6,558 bases of DNA from the NCBI GenBank assembly GCA_018056045.1, contig JAGPGI010000154.1:1-6558 (forward strand). Reading direction: 5' to 3'. The notes beneath the pieces were generated by a model. That model made no database searches. It was not told where the DNA came from and was given only the letters and a program-made list of their open reading frames with translations. Shown piece by piece: positions 6,279 to 6,558 of this stretch; the stretch's first letter is position 1; each line of letters starts with the position of its first letter. The translations under genes and the position numbers were made by a program. Origin of the DNA: Paracoccus sp. (in: a-proteobacteria) (GTDB taxonomy: Bacteria; Pseudomonadota; Alphaproteobacteria; Rhodobacterales; Rhodobacteraceae).

Positions 6279-6558
6279 ATGATCCAGGTCCATGACCTGC
6301 ACAAGCATTTCGGAGGCTTTCGCGCCGTGAACGGCGCCAGCCTGACCATCGAAACCGGCTCGATCACCGGGCTGATCGGCCCGAACGGGGCAGGAAAATC
6401 AACGCTCTTCAACGTGATCGCCGGAGTTCTGAAACCGACCTCGGGGCGTGTCACCATGGCGGGCGAGGATATCACCGGGCTTGCGCCGCATGAGCTGTTC
6501 CACAAGGGGCTTTTGCGCACCTTCCAGCTTGCGCATGAGTTTTCCTCGATGACGGTGC
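6279..6558 (+). CDS. livG: LivG-type ABC transporter ATP-binding protein, N-terminal part
   Basis: The first 93 residues of an ATPase that would power uptake through a Liv-type permease at the inner membrane; the family is about 250 residues, and the rest lies beyond the window. HFGGFRAVNGASL opens the domain, with F11 as the likely adenine-stacking aromatic. Walker A is GPNGAGKST (34-42). RTFQLAHEFSSMTV (80-93) contains the Q-loop glutamine Q83 and is the LivG-type version. Signature and Walker B motifs are not visible. In-frame ATG (6252) and GTG (6261) codons exist upstream; 6279 is preferred because GGGGAG ends 4 bases before it and LivG proteins start just before this strand. It is 105 bases after the binding-protein stop, across the hairpin, and probably in the same operon. 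Confidence 0.9.
   Translation, partial: MIQVHDLHKHFGGFRAVNGASLTIETGSITGLIGPNGAGKSTLFNVIAGVLKPTSGRVTMAGEDITGLAPHELFHKGLLRTFQLAHEFSSMTV

Overview
The window looks like ordinary, high-GC chromosomal DNA from an alphaproteobacterium. Family resemblance of the proteins (PAS_5 protein, class II DAHP synthase, GlxA-type regulator, Liv-type transporter) and the strong G/C bias at third codon positions suggest Rhodobacteraceae, most likely Paracoccus or a close relative. This is inference from protein character, not a database match. No phage, transposon, CRISPR, tRNA or rRNA sequence was seen.

Layout, left to right. (1) A minus-strand operon reads guanylate kinase (gmk, start chosen at 1223), then a gamma-class carbonic anhydrase-like hexapeptide protein, then the first codons of a third gene that leaves the window at base 1. 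Both junctions are 4-base ATGA stop/start overlaps, so translation is probably coupled. (2) A 178-bp divergent intergenic region (1224-1401) carries several inverted and direct repeats. (3) A plus-strand PAS_5-type PAS protein (1402-2184) follows. (4) A perfect 34-bp palindrome with A/T flanks (2220-2253) acts as a shared terminator between this gene and the converging next one. (5) A minus-strand class II DAHP synthase (2295-3704), the first enzyme of the shikimate pathway, has a plausible promoter just upstream. (6) A plus-strand GlxA/GbdR-type AraC regulator with an N-terminal DJ-1/PfpI-like domain (3824-4852) is divergent from it. (7) A branched-chain amino acid-type ABC transporter locus begins with a secreted periplasmic binding protein (4989-6173). 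A hairpin terminator/attenuator follows, then the start of a LivG-type ATPase (6279 to the window end).

How the genes relate. The left operon pairs nucleotide metabolism with a small metalloenzyme-like protein and an unidentified third partner. On the right, the regulator gene lies directly upstream of, and on the same strand as, the transporter locus, which makes it a candidate regulator of amino-acid or amine uptake. The hairpin after the binding-protein gene fits the usual arrangement in which the binding protein is made in excess over the membrane and ATPase components. I found no evidence of a previously undescribed system. The points worth a second look are mostly small regulatory structures and start-site choices.
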